From: Dyadobacter pollutisoli
GTDB lineage: Bacteria; Bacteroidota; Bacteroidia; Cytophagales; Spirosomataceae
DNA: 64,000 nucleotides
Direction of reading: 5' to 3'
Assembly (NCBI RefSeq): GCF_026625565.1
Contig: NZ_CP112998.1
Span: 3,598,501-3,662,500 of the forward strand
Below the pieces are notes generated by a model. The model did not search any database and was not told the origin of the DNA. It was given only the letters and a program-made list of their open reading frames with translations. The translations under genes and the position numbers were made by a program. Each line of letters starts with the position of its first letter. Position 1 is the first letter of the stretch. Below are positions 9,211 to 18,575 of the stretch, one piece after another.

Positions 9211-10881
9211 TTAAATGAGTTTTCCCTCAATCCAAACCGCTGCAAAACAGACCAATATCAGTCCGAACCAAAACCAGTCAGATAGCTTTTTGCTCAAACC
9301 GTTCGTTGAGTGAGAATTTTGTACGGAAGTTTCAGCGAGTTCTGAATGGTACCGCTCATTTGATTGAATAAAATGGCGCACGGCTGCGGTTTGCAATAAT
9401 GCCGACGTTTTGTCTACATTGACTTCAATGGCGCGATAGTCGGGTAAAGCGATCCAACCTGACTCTCGCGGCGCAAAATGTGCCATCGCAGATCTGTCGT
9501 TCAATGCAGAATAATTAAGGAAAGTAGTGTCATTCCCTATTCTTACAAATGTCGGATTATCAGGCAAACCATTCATTTTCAATGTATTTGGTATCCTGAA
9601 AAGAATTGGCGCCTCAATATCGACGCGATCCTTTTCCGCAGGCCTGATATATGCCAAAATCGTGTTCCAGATCTGCTGGTAATGTGCACTATCGCCAGCC
9701 AATTGCAATGGAAATGTCTCATTCAGCAAGCTTACGCCCACTTTCCCGGTAGTTCTTTCGACCGCAGCCGGTATTTTCGGAATTGGCAGACTGTAATGAT
9801 TCGGTGTAAATGCAAAAGGCAATGCACTCAGCTGATTACCAAGCGAAACTGACGCTTCATTCGAGGTTTTTTTAACCTGAAACCTCGTTCCCAGCGCCAC
9901 ATTAATGCGATTGATTTCCGAAGCCGGTTCTGTCAGGTTCATCAATAACAAGCTCTTGCCGTCCGACACTGCCTTTTTCACAATGCTTTTGCCTACATTG
10001 GTTGCATCAGTAATGATAATATCCGGCGTTTCAGCTTTGTTAATATTCAAATTGCTGCTCATGTTTTTGGACAAAACAGCATCATAAATCACCGCATGAC
10101 CATTCTTCCCCAGCCAGGTAGCCAGGTTGCGGCTTTCAAAATCAGGGTTTTCGAGAATGAAACGGACAGTTAGATTTTCCGACGGTCGGGCAAAAAACTT
10201 TATGGTATCAATAGTACTACTGCCCAAAACCAGTTCGGTAGCAGTACCCCCTTCCCCAAATGCTGGAAAGGTGAGTTTGAATTCATTAAAACCTTTCGCC
10301 AGCTGCACACTATCCAGCGGTTGCTCGCCAAAACGTACCTTCAAAAGTTGCTTTTCCGACGATTCAATGCTTCCCTGTACCACCTGCATTTCTCCTTTGC
10401 GGACAATGCCTTTCCAGTTTAAACTTTGAATTTGATTGGTTTGAAAATAAGGTATCCATTTGAAAACGGCCGAATGAGCATTACGCGTAATCGACTCAAA
10501 ATCGCTCGATTTGAAGTCCTGACCCAACATTAACAAGGTATCAAAACTGCTCTCTTTCAACTCTTCCACTTTCACCAACTCAGCTTTTCCAACACTATCA
10601 GCGACTTTCCGCGTAAATGCAGCAGGTACCTCGTCCCCCGACACGATACCGACGGCCGAAAAAGGGCTTTTGAGCATAAAAGGTTGCAGAATAAAAGCCA
10701 GGATACTCGCCCAGAGCAGTACATTCAATGCTAATCGAACCCGAAACCTGGCCGGGGAAACATTCGCATCAGCCCTCCCAGCCCGGATTACCAGCCATAT
10801 CTGCAACGCTAAAAGCATCACAAGCAGCACAAGTATCACCTGGTTCAATGGTTCTGACCAGTCAAAATCAAATTGGATCAT
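9211..10881 (-). CDS. Membrane protein of the MoxR/DUF58/BatA cluster
   Basis: The 556-residue protein has two N-terminal transmembrane helices (about 13-31 and 48-66), a large extracytoplasmic part and one C-terminal helix (about 535-552, FWFGLILVCFAAVWIEG). The middle (about 240-350) alternates strands and helices, with a stretch DIIITDATNVGKSIVKKAV like the glutamine-amidotransferase-like fold of several BatA-neighbour proteins. It is the last gene of the 14-kb cluster. No catalytic residue can be assigned, so the function is unknown; a structural role in the BatA-type membrane complex is inferred from location. Confidence 0.6.
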   Translation of the reverse strand: MIQFDFDWSEPLNQVILVLLVMLLALQIWLVIRAGRADANVSPARFRVRLALNVLLWASILAFILQPFMLKSPFSAVGIVSGDEVPAAFTRKVADSVGKAELVKVEELKESSFDTLLMLGQDFKSSDFESITRNAHSAVFKWIPYFQTNQIQSLNWKGIVRKGEMQVVQGSIESSEKQLLKVRFGEQPLDSVQLAKGFNEFKLTFPAFGEGGTATELVLGSSTIDTIKFFARPSENLTVRFILENPDFESRNLATWLGKNGHAVIYDAVLSKNMSSNLNINKAETPDIIITDATNVGKSIVKKAVSDGKSLLLMNLTEPASEINRINVALGTRFQVKKTSNEASVSLGNQLSALPFAFTPNHYSLPIPKIPAAVERTTGKVGVSLLNETFPLQLAGDSAHYQQIWNTILAYIRPAEKDRVDIEAPILFRIPNTLKMNGLPDNPTFVRIGNDTTFLNYSALNDRSAMAHFAPRESGWIALPDYRAIEVNVDKTSALLQTAAVRHFIQSNERYHSELAETSVQNSHSTNGLSKKLSDWFWFGLILVCFAAVWIEGKLI

Positions 10882-10897
10882 ATGCTAGTCAGCCGGT

Positions 10898-13117
10898 TCA
10901 TCGTAATTTTTTTCGGAAGGCATCTTCCAGTTTTTTATTGCCCGCGTAACCTGCCCGCGTCCGCAATGCAGGTGCTGCGCGTTGGTACAGTTCATTTTTC
11001 AGTTTCAATTTCTCCGCCGATGTCAGCGTTTTTCCATTCACCAGCTTTTGAAGAGAGGCAATCACGGGCCAATTTTGCAAGCCACCATTCAGCGGGCCGC
11101 TATTGATCAGCCTGTCTGACAGCTCCGAACCCAGCATCCGCAACTTTGCCCATTGATTTTTATCCGGCTGAATGTGGTCCAGAAAGCCCAGTAATTCCGC
11201 GGCCAGCTGCTCCGTACGCTTTTGGTCAAATGCTATTTTTGAATTAAAATCACTCGATACATCCTTCAATTCTCCGGTCAACCGCTTTTCCTTCTCTTTG
11301 ATCGGCGGTGGATCATAACCACTTTTCTTCACAAAAGTCCTGGCTTTATGCTGCGCTGATTTGAGGTATTCCAGTGCTTTATTTTCAAATGGAAGTGCTT
11401 TTTCGGGCTCGTACATTCGCAAATGAAGCTCCGACTGCCACATTTGTTCCAAAGCCATTTTGAGCAAGCTCCGCGTCGACTGTTCATAAAATGTATTGGT
11501 TTCTGCATCATCGTGCGAATGGGTATACTGCTCCATTAATGCCTCCAGCGGGTCTTTGGAGCCACTTTCTTCCTTCTCATGTGCGTGGTCGTGCCCTTCC
11601 GCATGTGCCGGCTCGGTTGCGCGCCGCTCCGCCGCCTCTCCCTCGCCGTCCGACTTGTGTGTGAATGCATCCACGACGCCCGCACCCGAAGGTGCGTGAT
11701 CCGCTTCCGCCGGTAGCCCGCCACCTCCGATGCTCGTCTCAAATTCTTCTCCCAAATATTGCCCGTAACGCAACCGGAGCACTTTCTGGTCGAAACCGAT
11801 CTCATTGGAAATGGAGGCAAATTCCTTGGTTGGCAACTTTTTCCGCTTGGCAATCAGCTTTTCGGTATCGATAATGATCTGCCGCTGACTGCGGAAATAT
11901 TCGGGCATAATATTGACAGCCATCGTAGCCAGTTCAGCTTCTTCAATCTGCGCAGTATCCTTATATACAATGAAATACGTGTCCGATTTACTGAAATTAC
12001 CTTCGGGCTGCCGGTTATCAATAGCCGCCCAATAGTAGTACAGTTCATCCCCCGGTGCGAAATTCAGCTCGGTAAGGTTGATCATTTTTTTCAGGTTCGC
12101 CTGCTTAAAATCAGTTGGTGACAGCGGAAATTTCACCTCGCGAAATTTCACATTTTCACCCGATCCCCGCGCCAGCGTTGCTACGATAAACGCCTGCTTT
12201 ACCTGGAAATCATCTGAAATTTTGGCTGAAACCTGAATGGTTTTATTGTCTTTAAAAAAATGATATTGATACAATTCTTTCGACGCGGGCTCAATTTTAG
12301 GCGCGAGGTCAGGTAACGCTTCCAGCCTGTAAAAGTCGGATTGGTAAATCAGTGAATCCTTCCAAAAAGCCTTGATCGTATACAACCCTGAACCTGCGAG
12401 CCTATCCTGATAATGAAAAGAGCCATTCTGCTTTTTAAACAAAACCTCCTCGCCACGGTTGTTGGCCAGCCTTACCGATACATTGCTGTCATGGCTGAGC
12501 ACCACATTCCAATGAAGCGACGAACCCACTATCGCACTGATATTCAGATCATTCTCCTTTCTCGATGGAAGTTTGGTGTAAGCAGGCGGGGAGATAGTGA
12601 CGTTCGAGGACTGAAACGACGGCGCGACAAGCGGGTTGCTCTTTACGATTTTCTGAGCTGATAATGATTTCCGGAATGTATTGCCAGAGTCCTTTTGAAT
12701 TTTGGGATAAACGTAATAAAAGGCAGCTGAAAGAGTAACCAGAACCACGTACCACCGCATTCCCGTATATAATTTCGAATAAGGAAAACGCACCGATTTG
12801 CCCAAAATCCTTTCCAGCTGCAATTGCTCGGCAATGTTCAGCTGGTCCTTTTCAAGAATGTGCAGACTATATTCCGTTTCGCCGACATACTCATGAATTA
12901 ATGAAATCGCTTCCGGCTTTTTGTTTTGAAAAAACCCTGTAAGCCACATTCCAACTCCCAGCCCGGCCAAAGCCCCGGCCAATGGCAGCAAATATTGATG
13001 CGCTGCAAAAACCGAGAGCAGCAAAAACGCCGAGACCGCCAGCATCAGACAGCGGATCGCCGCACTACCGTAAAGCTGCGTAGTAACGTTACCGATCAGT
13101 TTTTTCAGCTCATGCAT
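10898..13117 (-). CDS. DUF4175-like membrane protein with a histidine-rich segment
   Basis: The 739-residue protein has two N-terminal transmembrane helices (about 22-60), another near 120-138, a beta-rich extracytoplasmic part (about 170-390) and a long helical C-terminal half. The N-terminal layout and the helical tail with DQKRTEQLAAELLGFLDHI resemble the DUF4175 proteins encoded with DUF58 and MoxR genes. A segment near residues 500-530 is rich in histidine and acidic residues (HAEGHDHAHEKEE, YTHSHDD) and could bind a divalent metal. It overlaps the BatA-type gene upstream by eight bases. The family assignment is moderate and the function is unknown. Confidence 0.6.
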   Translation of the reverse strand: MHELKKLIGNVTTQLYGSAAIRCLMLAVSAFLLLSVFAAHQYLLPLAGALAGLGVGMWLTGFFQNKKPEAISLIHEYVGETEYSLHILEKDQLNIAEQLQLERILGKSVRFPYSKLYTGMRWYVVLVTLSAAFYYVYPKIQKDSGNTFRKSLSAQKIVKSNPLVAPSFQSSNVTISPPAYTKLPSRKENDLNISAIVGSSLHWNVVLSHDSNVSVRLANNRGEEVLFKKQNGSFHYQDRLAGSGLYTIKAFWKDSLIYQSDFYRLEALPDLAPKIEPASKELYQYHFFKDNKTIQVSAKISDDFQVKQAFIVATLARGSGENVKFREVKFPLSPTDFKQANLKKMINLTELNFAPGDELYYYWAAIDNRQPEGNFSKSDTYFIVYKDTAQIEEAELATMAVNIMPEYFRSQRQIIIDTEKLIAKRKKLPTKEFASISNEIGFDQKVLRLRYGQYLGEEFETSIGGGGLPAEADHAPSGAGVVDAFTHKSDGEGEAAERRATEPAHAEGHDHAHEKEESGSKDPLEALMEQYTHSHDDAETNTFYEQSTRSLLKMALEQMWQSELHLRMYEPEKALPFENKALEYLKSAQHKARTFVKKSGYDPPPIKEKEKRLTGELKDVSSDFNSKIAFDQKRTEQLAAELLGFLDHIQPDKNQWAKLRMLGSELSDRLINSGPLNGGLQNWPVIASLQKLVNGKTLTSAEKLKLKNELYQRAAPALRTRAGYAGNKKLEDAFRKKLR

Positions 13118-14321
13118 AATTACGACTTACGTTTTTTCTCAGCGCCATCCAGCGCTCTGTCAACAATGTCGATATAAATAGTACCAACAACCATTGCTTT
13201 CCTTTTTCAGCGACGGGAATGCGATCGGGTTTGGCTTTTACAAACAATGCATTCAGCTGTTTCCGGCTCAATGGCGCATTCTTTTGTTTTAATTGAAACC
13301 ATGAAACCAATGCACTACCCAGCCATTCCGGCAACTCTCCACTCTCCACCAAACCCGATGAAGAAAGTCGCAGCGAATCCTGAACCTGGATCACATTACC
13401 CGGCATTTCAGGCCTTTTTACATTTCCGGAAGTGATGTACAACGTTTGAGGCAGCGGCTTTTCGACCGCGCGATCCGTCAGAATCCATTGATATCGCTTT
13501 CCTTTAATTGACTGTTTATCAATGACAAATGGAATTTCGTAAACTTCGGTTAAGGCCAGTAACCCGGCTTCAACAGTTTGTCGCTCGGCAGTGTTTTTGT
13601 AATCAATCAGAACATCTATTATTCCGGCATGAACTGGTTTACGGGCTAAATGAATAGACTTATCTGCTGCCTCAGCCACTACCAACCGGCCACTTTTCGG
13701 ATCAATGAATAATTTTTTTCCACCGTCCAATTCGAGGTATGGAATGGCTTCGCTACTCGCTGAATCGGTTACTGAAAACAACTTGAATGTCCCAGGTATG
13801 TATGTTTCAGGCAAAGCCGCCCATTCCGGGCTGTCCGTGATGTATAGATTGAAATTTGTCTTAGTGCCAGCAATCTGATTGATCGTTTTTTGTAAAAACA
13901 ATACGCTTTCTGGATTCTGGGGCACATTGGCAACATCAGTCAGTTCCTGTTTTTCAGGCCCTATCCAGTAAATACTTTCACCTTTTTTCTTTGCAGTTTC
14001 AATTTCAAATCTAAAATTCTCGGTCACGGCACGATTGGGTTCTACCAGATGTACCGTCGTTTGCGCATTCATACCCGCCAGCCAGTTCCAAACTGGCCTG
14101 CTCAGTATCAGCGAGAGTAAAGTGATCAGCAAACACCTGATCAGCAAAAGTGGAATCTCATCCAATCTTACACCACGGTGCTGTAATGTCGTTTTTTCAG
14201 TTAACCACCGTGAAGCCGCCCAGGCGATAGTTTTGCCTTTTTTCTGGTACCAAAAATGAATGATAACGGGTAATATTACCGCCAGTATTCCCCAAAGCAT
14301 GTATGGCTGCAGCAATTCCAC
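13110..14321 (-). CDS. BatA-domain membrane protein
   Basis: The 403-residue protein starts with the BatA N-terminal domain of two transmembrane helices (about 8-22 and 58-76) around KKGKTIAWAASRWL and LDEIPLLLIRCLLI. The rest is extracytoplasmic with no intact von Willebrand metal site, and a last hydrophobic segment lies near 378-392. Its start overlaps the DUF58 stop by one base and its end overlaps the next gene by eight. In the family, BatA proteins act with MoxR ATPases and DUF58 proteins in envelope stress tolerance or assembly of protein complexes. The specific client here is unknown. Confidence 0.72.
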   Translation of the reverse strand: MELLQPYMLWGILAVILPVIIHFWYQKKGKTIAWAASRWLTEKTTLQHRGVRLDEIPLLLIRCLLITLLSLILSRPVWNWLAGMNAQTTVHLVEPNRAVTENFRFEIETAKKKGESIYWIGPEKQELTDVANVPQNPESVLFLQKTINQIAGTKTNFNLYITDSPEWAALPETYIPGTFKLFSVTDSASSEAIPYLELDGGKKLFIDPKSGRLVVAEAADKSIHLARKPVHAGIIDVLIDYKNTAERQTVEAGLLALTEVYEIPFVIDKQSIKGKRYQWILTDRAVEKPLPQTLYITSGNVKRPEMPGNVIQVQDSLRLSSSGLVESGELPEWLGSALVSWFQLKQKNAPLSRKQLNALFVKAKPDRIPVAEKGKQWLLVLFISTLLTERWMALRKNVSRNYA

Positions 14322-15214
14322 TATCCTTTTCTTTTGGTTAAAAATGTTTTCAAAACCATCCCGACAGGGTCGCTCAGTTGCGCCCGTATCAGGTGTACAT
14401 GAGGAATTTGCAGTTCTTCTTTCAATTTCAGCAGGTATTGATCCGCCGATTCCCTGAATTGTTCCCGTACCGACGCAGCATCCAGCTCTATTTCAGCGCC
14501 GGTTTCCAGATCTTTAAAACGATAAAAACCATCCAGATTGAAATTAACTTCCTGATCGCCCAAAATTTGAAAAATAACGATCTCCCGATGCGGATTAGCA
14601 AGCGATTTCACCAAATTGAGCCATTCCTCCTGAACCTGCAAAAAGTCGCTGACAAAAATGAGCTGCTCCTTTTTTCTGGACTGTAACTCGGGAAATTTCA
14701 TCGTTTCGCCAGCACTCCATTCGCCGCCTGCCACCGTTTTTTCCAGCCCTACCAGTATCTTTTGAAACGCTTGCCTGCCGGAAGAAGCAGTGCCTGTTGC
14801 CGCAATAGTTTCAATAGAGCCATTTTTCAATGCATACAGGCTCATTTGGTCATTCTGAATGTAGCACAAGTAGGCCAGCGACGCCAGTAAAATTTGCGCA
14901 TACTGCAACCTGCTCACTCCATTCTCCTCGTAATTCATGGAACCGGACAGATCCAGCATGAAACGGATTTGCCTGTCGCTTTCCGTGGAAGACTCGCGAA
15001 TGAGGTGCTTATCAGTCCGCGCAAAAAGTTTCCAATCTATTCTTTTGGGGTCATCTCCCGGTTCGTAATGACGATATTGCTCAAATTCCACACCGATACC
15101 CGAGCGTTTACTGGCATGAATACCCAGCATCAATTCCTCACTGACGAGTTTGCCCGTCAGTTGCAGGTTTTTTAGCTTAATCAGGTTGGATGCCAGTAAT
15201 CCGGTTGTTTTCAT
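14321..15214 (-). CDS. DUF58 domain protein (von Willebrand-like)
   Basis: The 297-residue protein carries the DUF58 signature HYEPGDDPKRIDWKLFAR (about 48-65), followed by the start of a von Willebrand A fold, FMLDLSGSMNY (about 85-95), with the DxSxS metal-site serines. DUF58 proteins are the usual partners of MoxR ATPases. The moxR gene is 226 bases upstream, separated by palindromic repeats, and the BatA gene overlaps its stop. It is probably cytoplasmic, as no signal peptide or membrane helix is seen. Confidence 0.88.
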   Translation of the reverse strand: MKTTGLLASNLIKLKNLQLTGKLVSEELMLGIHASKRSGIGVEFEQYRHYEPGDDPKRIDWKLFARTDKHLIRESSTESDRQIRFMLDLSGSMNYEENGVSRLQYAQILLASLAYLCYIQNDQMSLYALKNGSIETIAATGTASSGRQAFQKILVGLEKTVAGGEWSAGETMKFPELQSRKKEQLIFVSDFLQVQEEWLNLVKSLANPHREIVIFQILGDQEVNFNLDGFYRFKDLETGAEIELDAASVREQFRESADQYLLKLKEELQIPHVHLIRAQLSDPVGMVLKTFLTKRKG

Positions 15215-15228
15215 GGTTCATATGTTTC

Positions 15229-15397
15229 ATGCCTAAAGGCATTTAAAATTGGATGCGACAACCATATTTTCCTACCGCGCGGCGGCGGCCAAGGTTGCAT
15301 CGCTACGCGATTTGGCTTAGGTTCAAGCAAATGCCGTTAGGCATGTAATATCGGTAGTACGTTAAAATTGTGTCGTAATAAAAATGCCGTCAGGCAT
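15229..15397. repeat. Three ATGCC-N4-GGCAT palindromes
   Basis: Palindromes lie at 15229-15242 (ATGCCTAAAGGCAT), 15331-15344 (ATGCCGTTAGGCAT) and 15384-15397 (ATGCCGTCAGGCAT). The last two share flanks (AA before, GTAA after) and the first is in the opposite orientation. All fall in the gap between moxR and the DUF58 gene. They resemble dispersed REP-like elements and could also form small RNA hairpins that alter expression within the operon. Confidence 0.65.
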
Positions 15398-15439
15398 GTA
15401 ACTGTGTACAAATGTAACATAGGCTCCCACGTTCAAAAT

Positions 15440-16423
15440 TCACGGTTTCATTACCGCCAACAATTCCGATATCACCTGATCCGTACTGATATTTTCAGCC
15501 TCGGCGCGGAAATTCATGGCAATGCGGTGCCTCAATACCGGGTATGCAAGCGTCAGGATGTCTTCCGGGATTACCGCAAACCGCTCGTTCAACACTGCCC
15601 GGGCCTTGGCACAAAGTACCAGCGCCTGCCCCGCGCGCGGGCCTGCACCCCAGTCACACCATTCCTTTACAAAATCCGACGGACTACCTTCTGGCCTGGT
15701 ACTTCTTACCAATTTATTGATCCATTTAATCAGCTCCTCACTGATATGTACCTGCCTGGTCAGTTTTTGCAGGTCGATAATTTCTTCATCCGATAAAACC
15801 CTATCTATCTGTGCACGAAACGATCCCGTCGTACCCTTCAGCACGTCCAGTTCCTCCTGTTCATTGGGATAATTCAGTTTGATATACAGCAGAAAACGGT
15901 CCAGCTGAGCTTCCGGCAAGGGATACGTACCTGCCTGCTCGATCGGATTCTGGGTAGCAATGATTAGAAATGGATTTGGCAAAACGTAGTTAGTACCGCC
16001 ATAAGTCACACTTTTTTCCTGCATGGCTTCCAGTAACGCTGCCTGGGTCTTGGGAGGTGTCCTGTTAATTTCGTCGGCCAGCACAATGTTCGCAAACACC
16101 GGCCCCTGATTGAATTTGAAAAACTTCTTGCCCGTCTCGTGATCTTCTTCCAGGATTTCTGTTCCAATGATATCGCCAGGCATGAGGTCGGGGGTAAACT
16201 GAATGCGTTTGAAACTCATTTGCAAAGCTTCTGACATGGTTTTCACCATCAATGTCTTGGCCAGTCCGGGTACTCCTTCCAGCAAACAATGTCCCGATGC
16301 GAGCAAGGAAATCAGTATTTCGTCAATAGCCTCCTGCTGCCCGACAATGACCTTGGCTATCTCCTTTTTCAGAAGCGGCAGCTTGGCGACAAGCGATTTA
16401 TAGTGTTCGAGTGAAATGTCCAA
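15440..16423 (-). CDS. MoxR-family AAA+ ATPase
   Basis: The 327-residue protein is a MoxR ATPase. The Walker A motif GVPGLAKT is at 50-57, Walker B NIVLADEINR at 112-121, and sensor 1 IATQNP near 150-156, followed by the lid with LPEAQLDRFLLYI. MoxR proteins are thought to act as chaperone-like ATPases that assemble or activate von Willebrand-domain partners. The DUF58 and BatA-type genes downstream are the expected partners. A long inverted-repeat element lies just upstream of its start codon. Confidence 0.93.
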   Translation of the reverse strand: MDISLEHYKSLVAKLPLLKKEIAKVIVGQQEAIDEILISLLASGHCLLEGVPGLAKTLMVKTMSEALQMSFKRIQFTPDLMPGDIIGTEILEEDHETGKKFFKFNQGPVFANIVLADEINRTPPKTQAALLEAMQEKSVTYGGTNYVLPNPFLIIATQNPIEQAGTYPLPEAQLDRFLLYIKLNYPNEQEELDVLKGTTGSFRAQIDRVLSDEEIIDLQKLTRQVHISEELIKWINKLVRSTRPEGSPSDFVKEWCDWGAGPRAGQALVLCAKARAVLNERFAVIPEDILTLAYPVLRHRIAMNFRAEAENISTDQVISELLAVMKP

Positions 16424-16452
16424 ATTCGAATAATTTTTGTCTTCTGAACTTC

Positions 16453-16526
16453 TTTGTCATCTTGAGCGAAGTCGAAGGATATTACTGACGCTAGTAATGC
16501 CCTTCGACTCCGCTCAGGGCGACAAA
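16453..16526. repeat. Long imperfect inverted repeat, dispersed-repeat type
   Basis: The 26-bp arms at 16453-16478 (TTTGTCATCTTGAGCGAAGT...) and 16501-16526 pair with four mismatches, all transitions. A second small palindrome, ATTACT-GACGCT-AGTAAT, lies between the arms (481-498). The sequence CTTGAGC(G/A)AAGTCGAAGG / CCTTCGACTCCGCTCAGGG resembles intergenic repeats seen in many Bacteroidota genomes. It sits between moxR and the DUF4159 gene and could act as a terminator or RNA-processing hairpin. Confidence 0.65.
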
Positions 16527-16554
16527 ATGTTCAAGTCGACATTTTAACAATAAA

Positions 16555-16604
16555 TGACTATTTATGACAACGTCTGACTAAAAATGACAATACCTGACCG
16601 GCAC
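16555..16604. repeat. Five-unit TGAC array with exact 10-bp period
   Basis: TGAC occurs at 16555, 16565, 16575, 16585 and 16595, each followed by six variable bases. The array ends two bases before the stop codon of the DUF4159 gene. The same 10-bp TGAC/GTCA layout appears at 21731-21912 in the same cluster. Conserved tetramers with free spacers at one helical turn suggest repeated protein contacts on one face of the DNA. Confidence 0.7.
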
Positions 16605-16606
16605 CC

Positions 16607-17224
16607 CTACGCCGTCAACGCATACACCACAATATTCACCCCAAACCTCGTATTATCCACGGCCAGAAAACGCTTGTTACGGAAATCGTAGTCCCATTCG
16701 CAACCATAATCCTTGTTGCTGTATAGCACACCGATCCTTCCGTTAATCGTGATCGCTTTTAGATAATCGTGCACGAGATCATCCCCCCAGCCATTCAGCT
16801 CGAATGTGGTGGTCGGCGGGCCTTCCTCAAATTTGAAGAAGCTGTGATAAATTGCGTGGTTATTGGGAATCTTTTGCAATGCTTTGGGCCCGAATGTACG
16901 CTCCATTTCCTGTTCAAAAGATTTGGCAAAGAGTCCGTCGATATCATGGTTACAATCGTCCACGAACACAAAGCCGCCGTTCTGAACATACCTTTTGAAA
17001 TGGTCACGCTCCTGAGACGAGAATTCCACCAGTTTGTGCCCGCTCAAATAACAGAATGGGCTTTTGAAAATCTCATTACTGCTTAGCTGGACTATTTTTT
17101 CCTTTTCGTCGACAGGTATAGTGGTATACTCAACCAGCGAATGCAACAGATTGGAAGGCATTCGCTGGTCGGTATCCCAGTTTCCCGACGTGTATTGAAT
17201 TCTTGTGAAAAAAAATGGCTTCAA
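16607..17224 (-). CDS. DUF4159 domain protein
   Basis: The 205-residue protein has the DUF4159 pattern: FTRIQYTSGNWDTD at the start, then GHKLVEFSSQE and the strand-turn NGGFVFVDDCNHD (about 83-95) of a glutamine-amidotransferase-like fold. Here a cysteine follows the aspartates, but a catalytic triad cannot be confirmed. No signal peptide is seen. It lies two bases after the stop of pmbA-like gene 1 and before moxR, so it is probably cotranscribed with both. DUF4159 proteins are common in MoxR/BatA clusters but their role is not established. Confidence 0.8.
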   Translation of the reverse strand: MKPFFFTRIQYTSGNWDTDQRMPSNLLHSLVEYTTIPVDEKEKIVQLSSNEIFKSPFCYLSGHKLVEFSSQERDHFKRYVQNGGFVFVDDCNHDIDGLFAKSFEQEMERTFGPKALQKIPNNHAIYHSFFKFEEGPPTTTFELNGWGDDLVHDYLKAITINGRIGVLYSNKDYGCEWDYDFRNKRFLAVDNTRFGVNIVVYALTA

Positions 17225-17226
17225 TA

Positions 17227-18564
17227 CTAAACAGCGTCGGAAAGTGATGAAAAAGTAAACTCTCTGATCTTCATGGGCGGTATCAGGTAGTTTTGGTTTG
17301 ATTCGGTACTCACTACGCGCTCGGATTTCCCAAGCGTTTCGAGGTTATTCAGCATGATGACCGGACTTTCGTTGAAACGGAAATTCTTGATCGGATGCTT
17401 GATCACACCATTCTCGATATAAAAAGTACCATCCCGTGTGAGGCCTGTCAGTAACAATGTCTGCGGATCCACCTCCCGGATGTACCACAGTTTCGTGACC
17501 AGGATACCTTGCTTGGTTGACTTGATCAGTTCTTCCATCGTCGCCGTGCCCCCTTCCATGATCACATTCGTTGGGGTCGGAACAGGTTTCACATTGTTTT
17601 TCTGAGCCCAAAACCTGGAATAAATGAGATTTTTGACCACTCCTTTTTCAATCCAGTTGATTTTGTCGATCGCCTGGCCGTCGCCTGCCCATGGTGAAGC
17701 AGGTAGATCGGGGTTGGTGGGATCAGAGTAAATGTTGACGCGTTCGTCCACAATTTTCTCGCCTATTTTGCTTTTTCCATCCGGTTTGCTCAAAAACGAG
17801 CGTCCTTCATCGGCGCTTCTTGCATCAAAATTGAAGAATATATTTTCAAGTAAAACCGCAGCCGCCGTCGGTTCCAAAATGACGGTATACTTGCCTGGTT
17901 CCAATGCTTTTGCTTCCACAGAACCCAGCGATTTTTGAATGGCAATCCTGGTTGCAGCCGCTGTATCCAGCTTATTTACATCACTATACCCTTTCGCAAT
18001 ATAGCCCGAACCTTTTCCGTCAGGCGTACGGACGGTGAGTGAAAAATTGACACTGGTACTCGGATAGTAGGCAAACAATCCCTTGGAATTCATCATGGCC
18101 GAGTAGCCTTTTTGATTATCCAGAAAGCCAGCCGCCGTCAGATTTTGAGCACGTGAAAGTTCGAGGCTTTTGGCTACTGCGTCTGCTCTTTTATCAGGAT
18201 TAATCCCCGCGGTTGATTCGAAAAACCCGCTTGACTTGACGTAAGTTTGCGGTTCAAGCACACTTACAAATTCAGGGTTTTCGGGAGCAAGCCGGGCAAG
18301 TTCCTCCGATCTCCGCACCACTTTTTCAAATGATTCATCACTAAATTCGTCTATCGTGGCGATACCGACTCTTTTACCAAAAGATGATTGTACCTGCAAA
18401 TTCTGATTGATCAAAGAACCGCTGGTAGACACCTCATTGCGCGCATATCGCAGGTTGCCCCTTTCCTCGCCCAGAATGTTAATTTCGCATTCATCCGCTT
18501 TGGAATAACTCAGCACTTTTTGACACAATGCTTTTGCCTCTGATTCAGATAATATGATTGACAT
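17227..18564 (-). CDS. PmbA/TldE-like subunit 1 of a TldD/PmbA peptidase
   Basis: The 445-residue protein resembles PmbA/TldE: it has the family C-terminal half (VDPQTLLLTGLTRDGTFYIENG and GVIKHPIKNFRFNES) and no HExxxH metal site, as expected for this subunit. In characterised pairs the PmbA subunit joins TldD to form a metallopeptidase acting on unfolded peptides, such as pro-microcin B17. It has no signal peptide, while its tldD neighbour has a twin-arginine signal. It lies 11 bases downstream of that tldD gene. The end SLSDAV is shared with the second copy. Confidence 0.88.
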   Translation of the reverse strand: MSIILSESEAKALCQKVLSYSKADECEINILGEERGNLRYARNEVSTSGSLINQNLQVQSSFGKRVGIATIDEFSDESFEKVVRRSEELARLAPENPEFVSVLEPQTYVKSSGFFESTAGINPDKRADAVAKSLELSRAQNLTAAGFLDNQKGYSAMMNSKGLFAYYPSTSVNFSLTVRTPDGKGSGYIAKGYSDVNKLDTAAATRIAIQKSLGSVEAKALEPGKYTVILEPTAAAVLLENIFFNFDARSADEGRSFLSKPDGKSKIGEKIVDERVNIYSDPTNPDLPASPWAGDGQAIDKINWIEKGVVKNLIYSRFWAQKNNVKPVPTPTNVIMEGGTATMEELIKSTKQGILVTKLWYIREVDPQTLLLTGLTRDGTFYIENGVIKHPIKNFRFNESPVIMLNNLETLGKSERVVSTESNQNYLIPPMKIREFTFSSLSDAV

Positions 18565-18575
18565 AGCTGATTAGG

